This document shows, one piece after another, positions 24,571-37,268 of a DNA stretch of 64,000 nt. The DNA comes from Craterostigma plantagineum (Eukaryota; Streptophyta; Magnoliopsida; Lamiales; Linderniaceae). The DNA lies in contig JAPQWV010000018.1 in the NCBI GenBank assembly GCA_027422505.1, positions 14,960,001-15,024,000 on the forward strand, read 5' to 3'. Under the pieces are notes generated by a model. That model ran no database searches. It had not been told where the DNA came from and worked only from the letters and a program-made list of their open reading frames with translations. Every line of letters begins with the position of its first letter. Position 1 is the stretch's first letter. Both the position numbers and the translations under genes were made by a program.

Positions 24571-27499
24571 AACCGGCCCGTTTACCCGGCCCAAAACCGG
24601 AACCGGTTGGCCCGGTTCTGGAACTGGTAACCGGCCCAGTTAAATTTAACTGGGCCGGTTCGCGGGCCGTGGAACCGCGGATTACCGGTTCCGGTTCCGC
24701 GGTTCCGGTTCCGGTTCCGAACCGGAACCGGAACCGGCCCAACGGCTATATAGCCGTTCGGCCAACGGGCCATTCTATTTTTTTTTTTATTCTTTAAAAC
24801 TTTAAAAAAAATTACATTTTTAACCCCAAACCAAATATCTATAAATACCACCTCATTATAATCATTTTAACTCACAATTACATCCAAATTTCTTCCAATC
24901 TCTCTCAGAAAACTCTCAAAAAATCATCCTCATATTAATATTTAATATTATTAACAATAATAATTATTTTATTTACACTACTACACACACTCACTTATTA
25001 TTATACACCAATATAATTATTATTTTCGATATTTTTAAAGTACTAATGGCGTCGTCATCGAGAAATCCTAACCCGAACCCGAGCGACGATGTTTTTATGA
25101 TTTTAGGACACGCCGATATGTTTAGGGGGAATGCCGACACCGACGAGGAGACCGATGTACCGCAACCGACGGCGGCGACCGACGAGGGACCGAGCCAAGC
25201 TTCAACGGCGACTACAAGAAGGAAGCAACAACCGCGCGGTCGGCGGTCTAAGGTATGGAATTTTTTTGATATAGAAATGGATAAAAATAATCCCTCTTCA
25301 GGTACCGCATATTGCAAAATGTGCCGCCATCCCTACACAATTAAGACCGGACCGAATCAAGGTGGGACGGGCTCGTTGAAAAAACACCTCCAGAGGGCGC
25401 ATAACTTCGGGGAGGATCTAGATCCGGTAGGAACCGAACCCCGACAACAACAAATAAACGTAGGTACGGGTAGGAATTTTGTTATTACTAGGGAAATTTC
25501 TAAGAAAGCCTTAGTTAAATTCGTAGTAATGTGTGAAGAACCCTTTTGCATTGCGGAAAGTGAAGGGTTTATCGAATTTACGAGTACGATACAACCCGGA
25601 TTCCATAACGTGACCCGTAAAACCCTTAGGAAATATGTCTTAGAAACTTTTAAGGAATATTAGTCTAGCTTAATTAGTCATTTAGCCTACGTGTAGGATT
25701 AGTTTGACTACCGATATTTGGACTAATATTACGTCGCAATCTTATTTAATCGTCACCGCCCATTGGATAGATGAAACATGGACTATGCAAAAACGTATTC
25801 TTTCCCTAGATCCCCTAGATTCGCAACATAACGCCACTACGATATCGAACTATGTGTTGAATGTCATTCATAAATATTGTATTTAAGATACAATTATGTC
25901 TATCACCTTAGATAATGCTAGCGCGAACAACGTAGCGATAGGGATCCTTCGTAGGCATCTTAAGTTACCCTTAGACGGAAAATTATTACATGCTAGGTGC
26001 GCTTGCCATATTATTAACTTGTGTGTGCAATGTGCTTTTGACGAAATTTTGGGAGATATTGTAGAAAAGTTTAAGGTAATAGGTAAGTTACTTCGGGAAC
26101 ACCGCTACGGAACGTCATGGAAGCAAACCGTCCTTGCCACCGGCCTCACAAGAAGTTTCCGTTTCCAGTCCCGACTAGGTGGAACTCGTTGTACCACCTC
26201 CTCAGCACCTTCATGCGTTACAAGGACTTGTTGACGCCTTTTTGGAACGAGGTCGCAGTCGGCAACACCTCCAGGTATGAATTACGACAACTTGATTGGG
26301 ATATTGTAGGTTTGGTCGTGTCCATACTTGAAGTGTTCGCCGAGGCTACGGAGAAATTTTCCGGAGTTCACTACCCGACGTCCCCATTATTCGTCTCGAA
26401 CCTCTTCGCGATGTGCTACAAGTTCGTGGAGTATCGCAACAGTCCATACTTGGGTGGTTTCATCCAAAACATGGAGCAGAAGTTCAGGAAGTATTGGGAA
26501 ACAATCCCAATAGTCCACGGTTTGTCTGCCTTACTCGACCCTAGTTGCGGTGTTGATACTTTCGATATTTTTTCGATTATTATGCTCAGTTTCTTGGAAA
26601 GAAAGTGGACGACCAAAAGGCGTCAATTCACACTTCTCTCCAAGAACTTTTTTCTGTTTACGCAGCTGAGCAGGGAGACAGTGTGGAGCAACCCGTACCA
26701 GCGAGCGAAACCAATTCGTCGGAAGGTGGCGGCGGCGCAATGGGACTACTACGAAGATTGAAGGCACAAAAGACGAAGACCAAAACTGTACCTGAGCCAC
26801 AACTTCCAGACTCCTGAAGAGTTCGACGTTTTGGCCTGGTGGAAGTCGAACGCGACTCTCTATCCGACTTTATCCGCCGTCGCTCGAGACGTTTTAGCCG
26901 TGCAAGCATCTAGTGTCGCCTCTGAGTCCGCCTTCTTTACATCCGGACGAATTATCGGCGACCGACGTGCGAGCCTTAGCCCGGTTTCCATCGCAATGCT
27001 AACCTTATTGAAGGATTGGTATTTGGCCGAATCGAAGAACCGACGGGAGAATGCCTTCGACGAGTTCCGTTCTTCTAGTTCGGACGAAGACGAAGAGACC
27101 TCAAACATCGTCTTAGTTAATAGTCAAATCGAATAAATTGTATTTTCTTATTTCGAATATTTTTTCCTTTTTTTTAAGTTTTAGTCTAGGTATTTTTTTT
27201 CTTTCTTTTATGTTTTTATTTGTATTTTTTAGGTAGTTTTTTTTTATTTTTTGTACTTTTCTTATCTTTTTTTTGTTTTTTTTTTAATAAAATTTTTGGA
27301 TATTTTCTAAAGAATTTTTTCAAAGTAAAAAAAAAGTAAATGGGCCGGTTCCGGTTTTGGAACCGGAACCGGCCCAATAAAGGCCCGGGGGTTCTAGGTA
27401 TGGTTCTGGGCCGGTCCCGAGAAAATGGTCCCGAAACCGGAACCGGAACCGCCAGAACCGGCCCGGAACCGGCCCAATTCGGCCCAAAGCCCAGGCCTA
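24571..27499 (+). mobile_element. hAT transposon copy 2, in right LTR of A
   Basis: It interrupts the LTR at exactly the same base as copy 1: left context GCATTGCTGCCCAAAA, right context GGCCTACTGTCCACTAT. It is near-identical to copy 1 over its whole length. Differences include a 4-bp deletion near 26,150, a 1-bp deletion near 26,570, a 34-bp deletion near 26,787 and an extra CCGGTT-rich segment near 27,345-27,410. Confidence 0.85.
25046..27136 (+). pseudogene. hAT transposase pseudogene, copy 2
   Basis: The start at 25,046 is followed by 205 codons including the BED zinc finger (CKMC...KHLQRAH) in one frame; the frameshift seen in copy 1 near 9,705 is absent. It then meets the same stop cluster (about 25,661-25,700) and the same stop (about 25,884) as copy 1. 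It adds its own frameshifts near 26,150 and 26,570. The C-terminal dimerisation domain (about 26,831-27,040) is readable. Two copies sharing old lesions and carrying private new ones indicates duplication after the first inactivation. Confidence 0.9.
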
Positions 27500-28630
27500 C
27501 TGTCCACTATCACGGCCGTGAACCTATATGCATGAGGCCGTGAAGGGTTTAAGAAAGGGGAAAAATCAGTGTAATTGTAACGTTCACGGCCGTGAAGGCC
27601 CGTTAAGAGGCCGTGAACGTGCCAAATTTCAGGGTTAAGGCCCAAATTCGAAGCATAATAGGGGAGTTCTTCTCAGGAATCAACCCTAACGGGGAGAGCC
27701 GAAACCTAAGAGAAAAGAAGAGGAAGAAGAACCCTAGAAATCGCTGCTTCATTCGGAGACACTTAAGAGACGATCCAACAACGCAGTTACGCCATTTTGA
27801 TCGAGGAACGAGAGCTCCGCCTCAAAACCGCCCTGCTCACTTCTTAGGGAAGATTTATGAGTTCTCTATCCTCATTTCTTTTGAATCTTGTTGATGTTTT
27901 GTCTAATATGAGTAGCTAATCATTTTATGTGTTTGGGAATAGATGAACGTTGGGTTATGTCGTTGTTAAGGCGTAGGATAATCGTGAACACGTGTACTCG
28001 ACTATTTATCGTTCTATGATATTGCTTCTTTGCCTCAATATGTCTTTGTGTTGATGTGAATGTGTGGTATATCGTTTAGGGCGACAGCTAAATAAGGATT
28101 AGACCGTTCGTAGACGTTAGGATTCGAGTATATAGCGAAAGCAAATACTCGATCCTCGCCGTTTGGTAATCGCTGATATTAGATTCCCACGAACGTTTAG
28201 GGCGACGGCAAATCCGTGAGTGGGTTGAAAAATTACTGCGAGTTAGTCGATATTCATGTAGGAGCGATATTCCGTAGCCTTAGCCAACAACACCCTTCGG
28301 GATTCGAATACCGAACACATATTTGTCAAGTTAAGTCACTCGTATTATTTCTAGCTGTGCTCCTTTAGTCTTCTATTCCATTAGGTTGCTCTGTTTAATT
28401 AGTTCGTAGCAAAAACAAATCCCGTCATTTTATTTAGGCTAGATATCTAGTCGATAGGTTAATACTAGTAATCAAGTTCATTCCTCGTGTTCGATACTCG
28501 TTTACTCACTTTACTACGCTACAAATGATAGTTTCACTGCCTATCGCACGTCGGTGATAGTAAATACGTATTCATTTTAATTATCATTTGTCACACCCGC
28601 ACTTAATATCAATACATCGCGTGTCAATCA

Positions 28631-28645
28631 GCGCCGTTGCCGGGA
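28631..28645 (+). other. Primer-binding site of element B, 3' part
   Basis: GCGCCGTTGCCGGGA continues the tRNA-Asp-type site begun at 7,473. Its first five bases are the second copy of the target duplication of element A. Confidence 0.88.
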
Positions 28646-28745
28646 ACTATCGAAATTAGAAAAACATTAGTTTCTATTTACTATTTAATATCAATATTTT
28701 TGCTTAATCAGATTTCTTTTGATCTACATACGTGTACTTTGGTGC

Positions 28746-29757
28746 ATGATCCGAAGGAATCCTTCGCTACCAATCGTTGAAGGAGACCCGGAGATCTAGA
28801 GAACCTTTCGACGTAACTTAAGGGAGAACGCTACGCATGTAGAAACATAACTGAGATGGCATAACAACGTCAAGACGAGATGCCTTTTATTGCGAGAGAA
28901 CCTCCAATGAGAGAGCTGTGGAGAAACAACGCCGTAGGGTCGGTCGGTGATAGTCCTTCCTCAAGTTCCGAACAACTTTGAGCTGAAACATCATTGGCTT
29001 CAATGCTTCAGAAGACAGCTCAATCCGATGGACTCTCCGAGGAAGACGCTTATAGACACATCTGAGATTTTTTATTCGTCACCGACGCAATACGCGTATA
29101 AGGCGTAAGCTCAAATGTCATCTGACTCTACCTATTTCCGTTCTCTCTACGAGCCAATTCCAAGGAATGCTTCAACCTGCTCCCCGAGGGATCTATTACC
29201 ACTTGAGACCAGAAGCATGCCACATTCATCAATTATTTCTTTCCACCTTCCAAGGCTCTTAAATTAAAAATGGACCTCATCTCATTCAAACAAAAGGAGG
29301 GCGAAAATCTATATGACGTATGGACAAGATTCAAGGCGCTTTTGAACCGATTTCCTCAACACGGGATGACAAAGAGCGAGCAAATTCAGCGGTCCATGAA
29401 TCGCTGAACGACCATACCGTACAATTATTGGATGGAGTGTGCAACGGAGGACTTTGTAATCTCAGCGCTACTGAGGGCTGGAATCTTATCGAGGACTATA
29501 GTGTAAATAGTTTTCGACGAGGGAGTTCAAACAGTAGAGGTAAACCACCGGGAAGGTACGATGTCGCTGAAACAACCACAATCAATGCCAAGTTCGACGC
29601 CCTCCAACAACAAATGCAGACTTTGATGAATGCGCTCTTGCCTATGAAGCCGGTCGTTAACGCTGTCCAATTACAACCCACACCAAGGACTCCTACAACT
29701 ATTGCGCATTCTCATTCGTATTCGACGCATATTCCACCATGCACTATATGCGGGTGA
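28746..29757 (+). pseudogene. gag pseudogene of element B
   Basis: The start MIRRNPSLPIVEGDPEI at 28,746 parallels gag of element A and stops after 17 codons. Degenerate capsid sequence follows with many frame changes (for example the LYDVWTRFKALLNRFPQHG-like stretch near 29,310-29,365). A longer open stretch at 29,320-29,757 ends in CTICG at the position of the zinc-knuckle-like motif. It is clearly non-functional. Confidence 0.8.
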
Positions 29758-32700
29758 AGCCACGGCGCAGCTCACTCCAACAGAGCAAGTCGATTACATG
29801 GGAAACTACCAAGGTCAGCGAAACTTCGTTCCAAATCGAGTTCATCCGAACCTAGCCTATAGAAATCAACAACAAGCTCCATCAGGATTTCAAAATCAAA
29901 GGTCGCATGGATACCACGGTGGAAATTCCGAAGTTGCCCCTGAAGGTCGCGGTGATAAGCTAGAGGTGATGCTCGAGAAGCTAATTGGAAAGCTCGACTC
30001 TCTCTTGGACAATCAAGGGGCACAGTTGCAAAGCACCGAGTCTTTCGTACGGGCCTTGGAGAAACAAGTTGGGCAGATTGCCGAATCGATCCAACAACGT
30101 CCTCCCGGTTCATTGCCGAGCTACACCGAGACCAATCCAAAGGACCACCATGTAAAGGCGGTAACGCTTTGTAAGAGGAAGAAAGTGCAGAAATTGAAGA
30201 AAAAAAATGTTGAGCCCGCTAAAGCAAACATCGAGGCCGACAAAGAAGAGGAGACCGTATCTAAGCCACATGTCAAGGTGTATCAACCAAAAATTCCATA
30301 CCCTGCGAGACTTAAAAAGGACATTGTTGACGACCAGTTTGGTCAATTCCTTGCAATTTGTAAACAATTACATATTAATTTACCACTTGTTGAAGCTCCT
30401 GCACAGATGTCCCGCCGGGCAAAGTTTTTAAAGGATCTTATCACAAACAAACGCAAGCTCGAAGACGTGTCCACAGTCAAATTACGAGGGAAGTGCTCCG
30501 CCATCTTACAAAGCAAAATCCCGAACAAAAACTAAAAGACCCAGGGAGTTTCACTATACCTTGTTTAATAGGCGATCTTGTAGTGCATAAGGCGATCTTG
30601 TAGTGCATAAGGCGATCCTAGTATAAATTTAATGCCTTATTCGATGTTCAAGAAACTTGGTTTAGGGGAACCCAAATCTACTAGGATGAGTATACAATTA
30701 GCGGATGGATCTGTTAAATATTCGAGGTGTATTGTGACGTTCTTGTTAAAGTCGATAAATTTATCATTCCTGCATATTTCGTAATTCTCGACATGATGAA
30801 AATATTCCTCTAACATTGGGAAGGACATTCCTTGCTACCGGAGGGACTATGGTCGATGTTCGTAACGGAACATTGACATTGACCATAGATAGTGAGAAAA
30901 TGACATTTGATATGACCGAGTCCATGAACAATGCTGAGAATTTAGACGATAAGTGCTTTTATATTGATGCATGTAATGAATTCTTATCGTTGCAGGGACT
31001 TTCGCAACCGGATTCCTTCGCTCAAAACAAGAAATGGAGGAAAACGAGGAACTCCATAAGGAAGTGCTGAACGATGGTCTACCACACGACGTCGGCCAAG
31101 TAGATATAGATGATGACATCAAGGAGGAACCAATGATCAAGGTGCAAAAAGCAGCCAAGAAAATAGTGAGAAGAGCTCGGTCGAGGAACCACCAACGCTC
31201 GTGCTCAAGAAATTGCCCGATCACTTGGAATATACGTTTCTCGAGGAAAACTCGAAGCTCCCCGTAATCATCGCGTCAAATCTGGAGAAGGAGCAGAAAC
31301 TCATGCTATTAGACACACTACGGGAGCACAAGGCGCTTGCATGGAAGATATCGGATATCCGAGGAATTAGCTCGACCTTTTGCATGCATAAAATTCTAAT
31401 GGAGGACGACTTCGAACCAGTGATACAACACCAAAGGCGTCTGAACTCCAACATGAATGAGGTGGTTAAGGCCGAGGTAATTAAACTGCTCGAGGTGGGA
31501 GTGATTTACTCGATCTCGAAAAGTGCATGGGTGAGCCCAGTTCAAGTAGTGGCGAAAAAGAAGAATGACGGTGGTGCCCAACGAGAAAACGAACACATTC
31601 CGACGAGGACTGTCACGGGATGGTGCGTCTGCATCGACTATCGTAAATTAAACGAAGCAACGCGAAAAGACCTTTTCCCTCTTCCTTTTGTTGATCAAAT
31701 GCTTGAAAGTTTATGTGGTCATGAATTTTATTGTTTTGTCGATGGACTTTCAGGTTATTTGCAGATTCCCATTGCACCCGAGGAGCAAGAGAAGACGACG
31801 TTCACGTGCCCGTTCGGGACATTCGCCTACCGATGGATACCTTTTGGACTTTGCAATGTTCCGGCCACCTCCCAACGTTGCATGATGGCTATCTTCGATA
31901 AAGTAATTGCTGACGGAATGGAGGTATTTCATGGATGATTTTTCGATTTTTGGTGACTCGTTCGAGGTATGCTTATTTAATTTAAAGAAAGTACTTCAGC
32001 GATGCGAGGAAACAAACCTTGTGCTAAATTGGCAGAAATGCCATTTTATGGTAAGAGAGGGTATTGTTTTAGGTCATAAAATATCGTCGAGAGGTATCGA
32101 GGTAGATAGAGCTAAAATAGAAACCATAGAGCGATTACCTCCCCCTTCGTCGGTAAAGGCAATTAGAAGTTTCCTAGGACATGCGGGTTTTTATCGTAAG
32201 TTTATCTTTTAAGGATTTTTCTAAACTTGCTAGGCCTTTAACTCGTTTGCTTGAGAAAGACGTGCCTTACGAATTTACACCGAGTGCATGAATGCTTTTA
32301 CCATACTTAGGGATAAGCTAATTAATGCCCCAGTTATGGTAGTCCCCGATTGGAGCCTACCATTCGAACTAATGTGCGATGCAAGTGATTTTGTAGTAGG
32401 TGCAGTTTTATGGCAGCGACGGGAAAAACATTTCTAGCCGATACACTATGAGAGCAAAACTCTAAACGAGGCTCAGACGAATTACACTACCACAGAGAAG
32501 GAGTTGCTCGCAGTTGTGTTCGCCATAAACAAATTCCAACCATATCTCGTTCTCTCAAAAATCACCATCTACACGGATCATTCGGTCCTCAAACACCTCT
32601 TCATGAAACCGGATGCAAAACTGAGGCTTATCCGATGGATTCTGTTACTCCAAGAGTTCGACGTGGAATTTTGTGACCAAAAGGTATCGAGAATTATGCT

Positions 32701-33985
32701 GTCGATCACTTGTCAAGACTCGAAGACGCAGCCCACGAGGCTACCAACGAGGAAATAATCCGAAACCATTTTCCTGACGAGCATTATATGCTATACGTGA
32801 GTTACTCGATGAAACCCCGTGGTATGCCGCCTTTGCTAACTATCTTGTCACTAGGATCATCCCAAAGGGATGCACAAGTCATCGGAGGAAGAAATTCTTC
32901 TTGGACTTGAAGTATTATTTTTGGGATGATCCGTATTTGTTTAGGGTTTACACGAACAAGATAATCCGACGATGCGTGTCCTTTCCCGAGACGGTTAAAA
33001 TCTTGAGCCATTGTCATTCGGGTCCATGTGGAGGACATTACGGAGGTAATCGAACTGCACAAAAGGTACTCGAATGTGGTTTTTATTGGCCTACGATTTT
33101 CAAAGGCGCTAAAAATAAGTATAGGAATGTGATAGGTGCCAACAGACAGGTAATATTTCTAAGCGAAATGAAATGCCTCAGAATTTTATTCTTGTGTGTG
33201 AAATATTTGACGTCTGGGGCATTGATTTATGGGTCCGTTTCCTACCTTTTTGAAGAATCGATATATCCTAGTTGCGGTTGATTATGTTTCAAAATGGGTA
33301 GAAGCACAAGCGCTACCTTCTAATAATGCTAGGGTAGTCGTTAAATTTTTGAAATCTTTATTTTCACTATTTGGTTCACCTCGTTGCATTATTAGCGATA
33401 AAGTACACATTTTTGTACCACTCAATTTGCGAGGACGCTCGAGAAATACGGCGTGAAACATAGTGTTACCACCATATGCGAGATTGGCCAAACAAGTTGA
33501 ACGATGCTTTATGGGCGTACCGGACAGCCTACAAGACGCTTATCGGATCCACGCCCTATAGACTTGTTTATGGAAATCTTGTCATTTACCCGTCGAGCTA
33601 GAACACAAAGCATATTGGGCTCTAAAAAAGCTAAATTTTGATTTGAATCTTGCAGGTAAAAAGCGAAACTTGCAGATCAACGAGCTCGACGAGTGGAGGC
33701 AAATGGCTTACGAGAATACCCGCCTCTACAAAGAGCGTACGAAGCAATATCATGATCGAAGGATCATGAAGGGGGAATCCAAGAAGGCGACCAAGTCTTG
33801 CTGTATAATTCGCGGCTGCGATTATTCTAGGGAAAGCTAAAGTCGAGGTGGTCTAGCCCATTCACGGTGACTCGAGTATTCCCTTATGGGACCATCGAGA
33901 TAACACATCCAGAAAAAGGGACCTTCAAGGTGAACGGGCAACGTGCAAGCATTACTATGGCGGTGCCATCGAAGCACTCGGGACG
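29758..33985 (+). pseudogene. gag C-terminus and pol pseudogene of element B
   Basis: A gag C-terminal coiled-coil region (about 29,830-30,150) precedes the pol-entry block PKIPYPARLKKD (about 30,288-30,323). Protease is badly damaged (about 30,540-30,900), with a 20-bp tandem duplication at about 30,571-30,612 near the active-site position. RT (31,380-32,210) shows GWCVCIDYRKLNEATRKD, PFGLCNVPAT and the catalytic MDDFSIFG (frame break at about 31,925). RNase H lies at about 32,220-32,760 ([19 protein letters not shown]). Integrase lies at about 32,990-33,840 with Asp in VWGID (about 33,220) and Asp in IISDK (about 33,395); the region expected to carry the catalytic Glu is deleted near 33,475. 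GGGAGGCACCCC near 34,071 marks the pol 3' end. Confidence 0.87.
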
Positions 33986-35517
33986 GAAACAATTCACCTC
34001 CTCAACACCACCCAGAGCTAAAAATCACCGAACTATGTCTAGCTAAAAGACATTAAAGAAAGCGCTACTTGGGAGGCACCCCAAGCCAATCCTATGTTTT
34101 TCCTTTACTTCTGTATGCATTTTAGTTTTTATGATTTTTTTCGATGATCGCAGGGAACTCAAAATCTCAAGTGTGGGGGAGGAGCCGTGCAAAGCATGCA
34201 CATCGGACTATTCAGGGAAGTTTTCTTATCTATTTATTCACTCTTCCTTGTGTTACATAATTGTTACGTTGAGGGCAACGTAATTCTTAAGTGTGGAGAG
34301 GGGAATTTCTGCGAAATTCATGCGAACATCTTATATGTGCATGACTTGATTTTTGGTATAAAATTTTTGAAAATTGGCATGAATATTTTTCAAAATTAAT
34401 TGTGTTTCTTAACGATCAAGGGTGATTTCATGTTAGAAATTGTGTGAGTAATTAGGATACATATGCGGTTGACCTCTTTCTTACATGATGAACTTAGCGA
34501 ACTTGAGAGATTCATACACATAACCCTATTTTTGTGAGATTTTTGAGCCTACGAGCCTTTTGCTCATTTCTTTGGTTCTGTGAATCATGCTTAATTTATT
34601 TCTCTTCAGAACTTGCTTGTGTATTGCGTGTTGAAACTACTTAAAGTGTGATTGCATGAGGAAGGCATTAGGAATTCAGTCCATAGCCAAAGTATCTAAC
34701 CACGACTGATCACCGTAGTTATCCACTTTGAGCCTGAACCTTTTATTTGTGAAAACTGGATTACAATTGCCGATCCTGATTAAGCCTGCAGACATAAACC
34801 CATTGGAGCGATAGTAGAATTGGAGGTTGAATGCCTGACTTAAGAAGTGCAACCCGTACTAAATTTCCAAGTTGAGCGTCGAAATAAGAAAAAAAGAAAA
34901 AAAAATGAGAGAGAAAAGAACGGAAAAACAATATGGAAGAGAAAAAAAAGAAGAAAAAAAGAAAGGATATATATATTATATATATATTGACTAAGAAGTT
35001 GAAAGAAGAAGGGCTTGGTAAATAATGACGAATGCAAAAGAACGGAAGTGATTAACAACAACGACGGATTTCGGCGCATTCGAGATGATGGCATGATTCC
35101 GACACGACTACAGCTCATATCCTTTTTATGCTTATTCCTTGCATATCTTACATATCTTAGTCATATTATAACCCGATAAAGACTTTCTGATTCACGCTTG
35201 AACATTGAAAGTGGTAGATTTACGAATCATATGCAAGCTTATGGTAGAGATTAGATTAGTGCATGCCCCGAGAGATATCACCAACATCTTAACCCATACA
35301 CTTAGTGCTTTGAGTGAATCTTTGTGAGGTACGGATCTTGATAGGTATTGCCAAGGAAATCGTGTAGTTAGTCGTTTCGAATATGCTTCCCGACTTTACT
35401 TGCATTATCTCCTACGTAATTTCATTCTTGATTCATATGTTGCATGATTTTATCCTTTTATATGTCATTTGCATTTCTTTGCTTGAGGACAAGCAAACGC
35501 TTAAGTGTAGGGAGATT
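33986..35517 (+). other. 3' non-coding region of element B with polypurine-tract-like motifs
   Basis: No gene is seen and no ORF-1 equivalent is present. Three tract-like motifs occur: TCAAGTGTGGGGGAGG (about 34,166), CTTAAGTGTGGAGAGGGG (about 34,285) and the terminal CTTAAGTGTAGGGAGAT directly before the right LTR (35,499-35,517). A purine-rich, TA-rich stretch lies at 34,880-35,000. Confidence 0.65.
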
Positions 35518-37263
35518 TGATTTTCTTACGTTTATATTTGTTATATATAAGTCGTTTGCATGATAAGTGAAGCCGTTTTGATTATTTCTGCACTATACTA
35601 TGATTTCGCAACAAAATCAAACGACTGCAGTTTCATATTTCTCAATGATCACGGGGTAAACGATGTCCGATGGCCTCAAATTTTAACTAGGAGACTCGTT
35701 AATCTTGATTGACCAAATGGATTTTCAATCTGAGATATAGATTGGGAGATATGAATTTTTGAACGTGCTGCTGTTTTGCAGGAAAAAATGTCACGGACGT
35801 GAAGGCTATGCAAGAGGCCGTGAAGCGCACCAGAGAGCCATTTTCTTGCCCGATTGTGTCACGGCCGTGAACATGAACCCACCAAGCCGTGAAGGGCTAC
35901 TTGATGGCCGTGAAATGAGGTGCAAAAGGCAGTGAATGAGGGCCAAAAGCCATTTTCTAAGCCCCAAACGCTTCACGGCCTTGAACTTGAAGAAAGAAGG
36001 CCGTGAACATCCATGCGGCCATGTTAAAAGTTAAGCAAATACAAAAAAAAATGATTTTCAACTTTTCTTATCTTATTGGAAACGAAATTGGGACAAAAAA
36101 TTCTTGTTTTGGGGTCTCAATGGCTGCAAATACGGCTTTGGAGGCTAGAATCTTTCAAGCATGGGATTTTGGTACCTTCTTGGGTTCTACGTTGAAAAAG
36201 GATCAAAGAGGGATGTTGATGAACCTCTACTTACGAGGAGGAACGTGAGGTAAAAAGGAGGAGAGGAAAAAGGGAAGAAGGTATGTGAAAGATACACAAT
36301 TTAAGCTCATATACATATATACACGTTGCCTTTAAAACCCCAAGAACACCTACTTAGTTGCTCACCACGTGTTCGATCAAAGTACTCAGTGAAGAACGGA
36401 ATTAACTTAGCGAATTCGGGGAGGCATTTATGATGTATTCGATGATAAATTACGTGCTTTGATCTGATGATAATGATAGCTAAATCCATTGTATTTGAGA
36501 TGAGATGAACCCCTAGCGCGATCAATCATATGTTTACGTGTATTTGATATTTTGCTATCGTTAGGACTCGTTTATGAAGCATATGATATTGATTATGTCT
36601 ATGTGATTAAAATTGTCTAGTTAGCTTGGTCATGTCTATGTGTTTAAGTTAACGTAGTCCGGGGAATCGTACGCTACACTCGAGAGAGTGGTGAATGATT
36701 AGACACTTGTAAAAGAGCGGAATAAACTCGAGAGATAGGTTGAACTACCCTGCCGGATTAGAGCCAAATCTAATAGCGAGATTCATCGTGTTTTAATGCG
36801 ATCTTCGGCTAAGTAGTTAGGGAAGCTTGCCTAGCTACTTAATTCGTTGATCAGTTGTTTTACGATCATTATATGGTAAGGCGCAGTTTCGTCAGCTATA
36901 TAACTCCTATGCATGTAGTAGGAATCTCCACGGTCTAATGATAGCTTTATTTACGTACACTTGATATTTGTTTTGGTCGGGCTAGGGGATTCGAAGTTTC
37001 AAATACGTTTGTTTTCATAAGGGTTTTCCTCTCCATACCATTTTACTAAGTTGTATTTCTAAGTATTATTATTTACCGTTTCAACAATCAAACATTCGCA
37101 CTAGAATATTTAAGCAAAAGTTTTTCTAAGATACATAGTTCTCTTGGGATTCGCTACTCGAATACTTACTACGTCTATGCTATTTCGATAGGTACACTTG
37201 CCTGTTGAGCGTAGGATAGTTTGTTAGTATTTATTTTATTTTATTACTCGATCCGTTCGATCA
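35518..37263 (+). repeat. Right LTR of element B
   Basis: This is the uninterrupted 1,746-bp LTR, starting TGATTTTCTTACG (the TAAACGTAC of the left copy is deleted) and ending TTCGATCA before the target duplication ACGTG. One exact TCACGGCCGTGA copy lies at about 35,857 with several degenerate ones. It supplies the empty-site sequence for both insertions in the left LTR. Confidence 0.88.
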
Positions 37264-37268
37264 ACGTG

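Larger units (their letters stand above)
7480..28630 (+). mobile_element. Element A: Athila-like Ty3/Gypsy retrotransposon with a hAT in each LTR
   Basis: Left LTR is 7,480-12,879 and right LTR 24,096-28,630, both starting TGATAAACGTATTT. The 5-bp duplication GCGCC lies on both sides (7,475-7,479 and 28,631-28,635). Primer-binding site at 12,886, gag from 13,134, pol from 14,918, an Athila ORF-1 region at 21,165-22,558 and a polypurine tract at 24,079. The order LTR, gag, PR-RT-RH-INT, extra ORF, LTR and the RT motif MDDFSVFG are typical of Athila. All coding regions carry stops or frameshifts. Without the two 2.9-kb hAT insertions and the LTR duplication the element is about 14 kb. Confidence 0.92.
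24096..28630 (+). repeat. Right LTR of element A, carrying a hAT
   Basis: LTR sequence occupies 24,096-24,570 and 27,500-28,630, about 1.6 kb, with the hAT between. It starts TGATAAACGTATTT and ends GTGTCAATCA. Four exact TCACGGCCGTGA copies (about 24,283, 24,500, 27,510, 27,582) and several one-mismatch copies are present. It lacks the partial duplication seen in the left LTR. Confidence 0.88.
540..37263 (+). mobile_element. Element B: Athila-like Ty3/Gypsy retrotransposon hosting nested insertions
   Basis: The element begins TGATAAACG at 540 and ends CGATCA at 37,263. It is flanked by the 5-bp duplication ACGTG (535-539 and 37,264-37,268). Left LTR 540-7,466 and right LTR 35,518-37,263 are homologous over their shared sequence; the left one is enlarged by a reverse solo LTR and element C. 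The internal region has a tRNA-Asp-type primer-binding site (TGGCGCC at 7,473, continuing as GCGCCGTTGCCGGG at 28,631) that element A split. Gag and pol remnants lie at 28,746-33,985. Removing the nested DNA leaves roughly 10.7 kb, a normal Athila-like length. No intact ORF remains. The nested elements are absent from the right LTR, so they arrived after B. Confidence 0.9.

Noticed and set aside
24515..24851. Several overlapping frames at the left end of hAT copy 2
   Set aside because: They arise from GGTTCCGG repeats, which are open in many frames.
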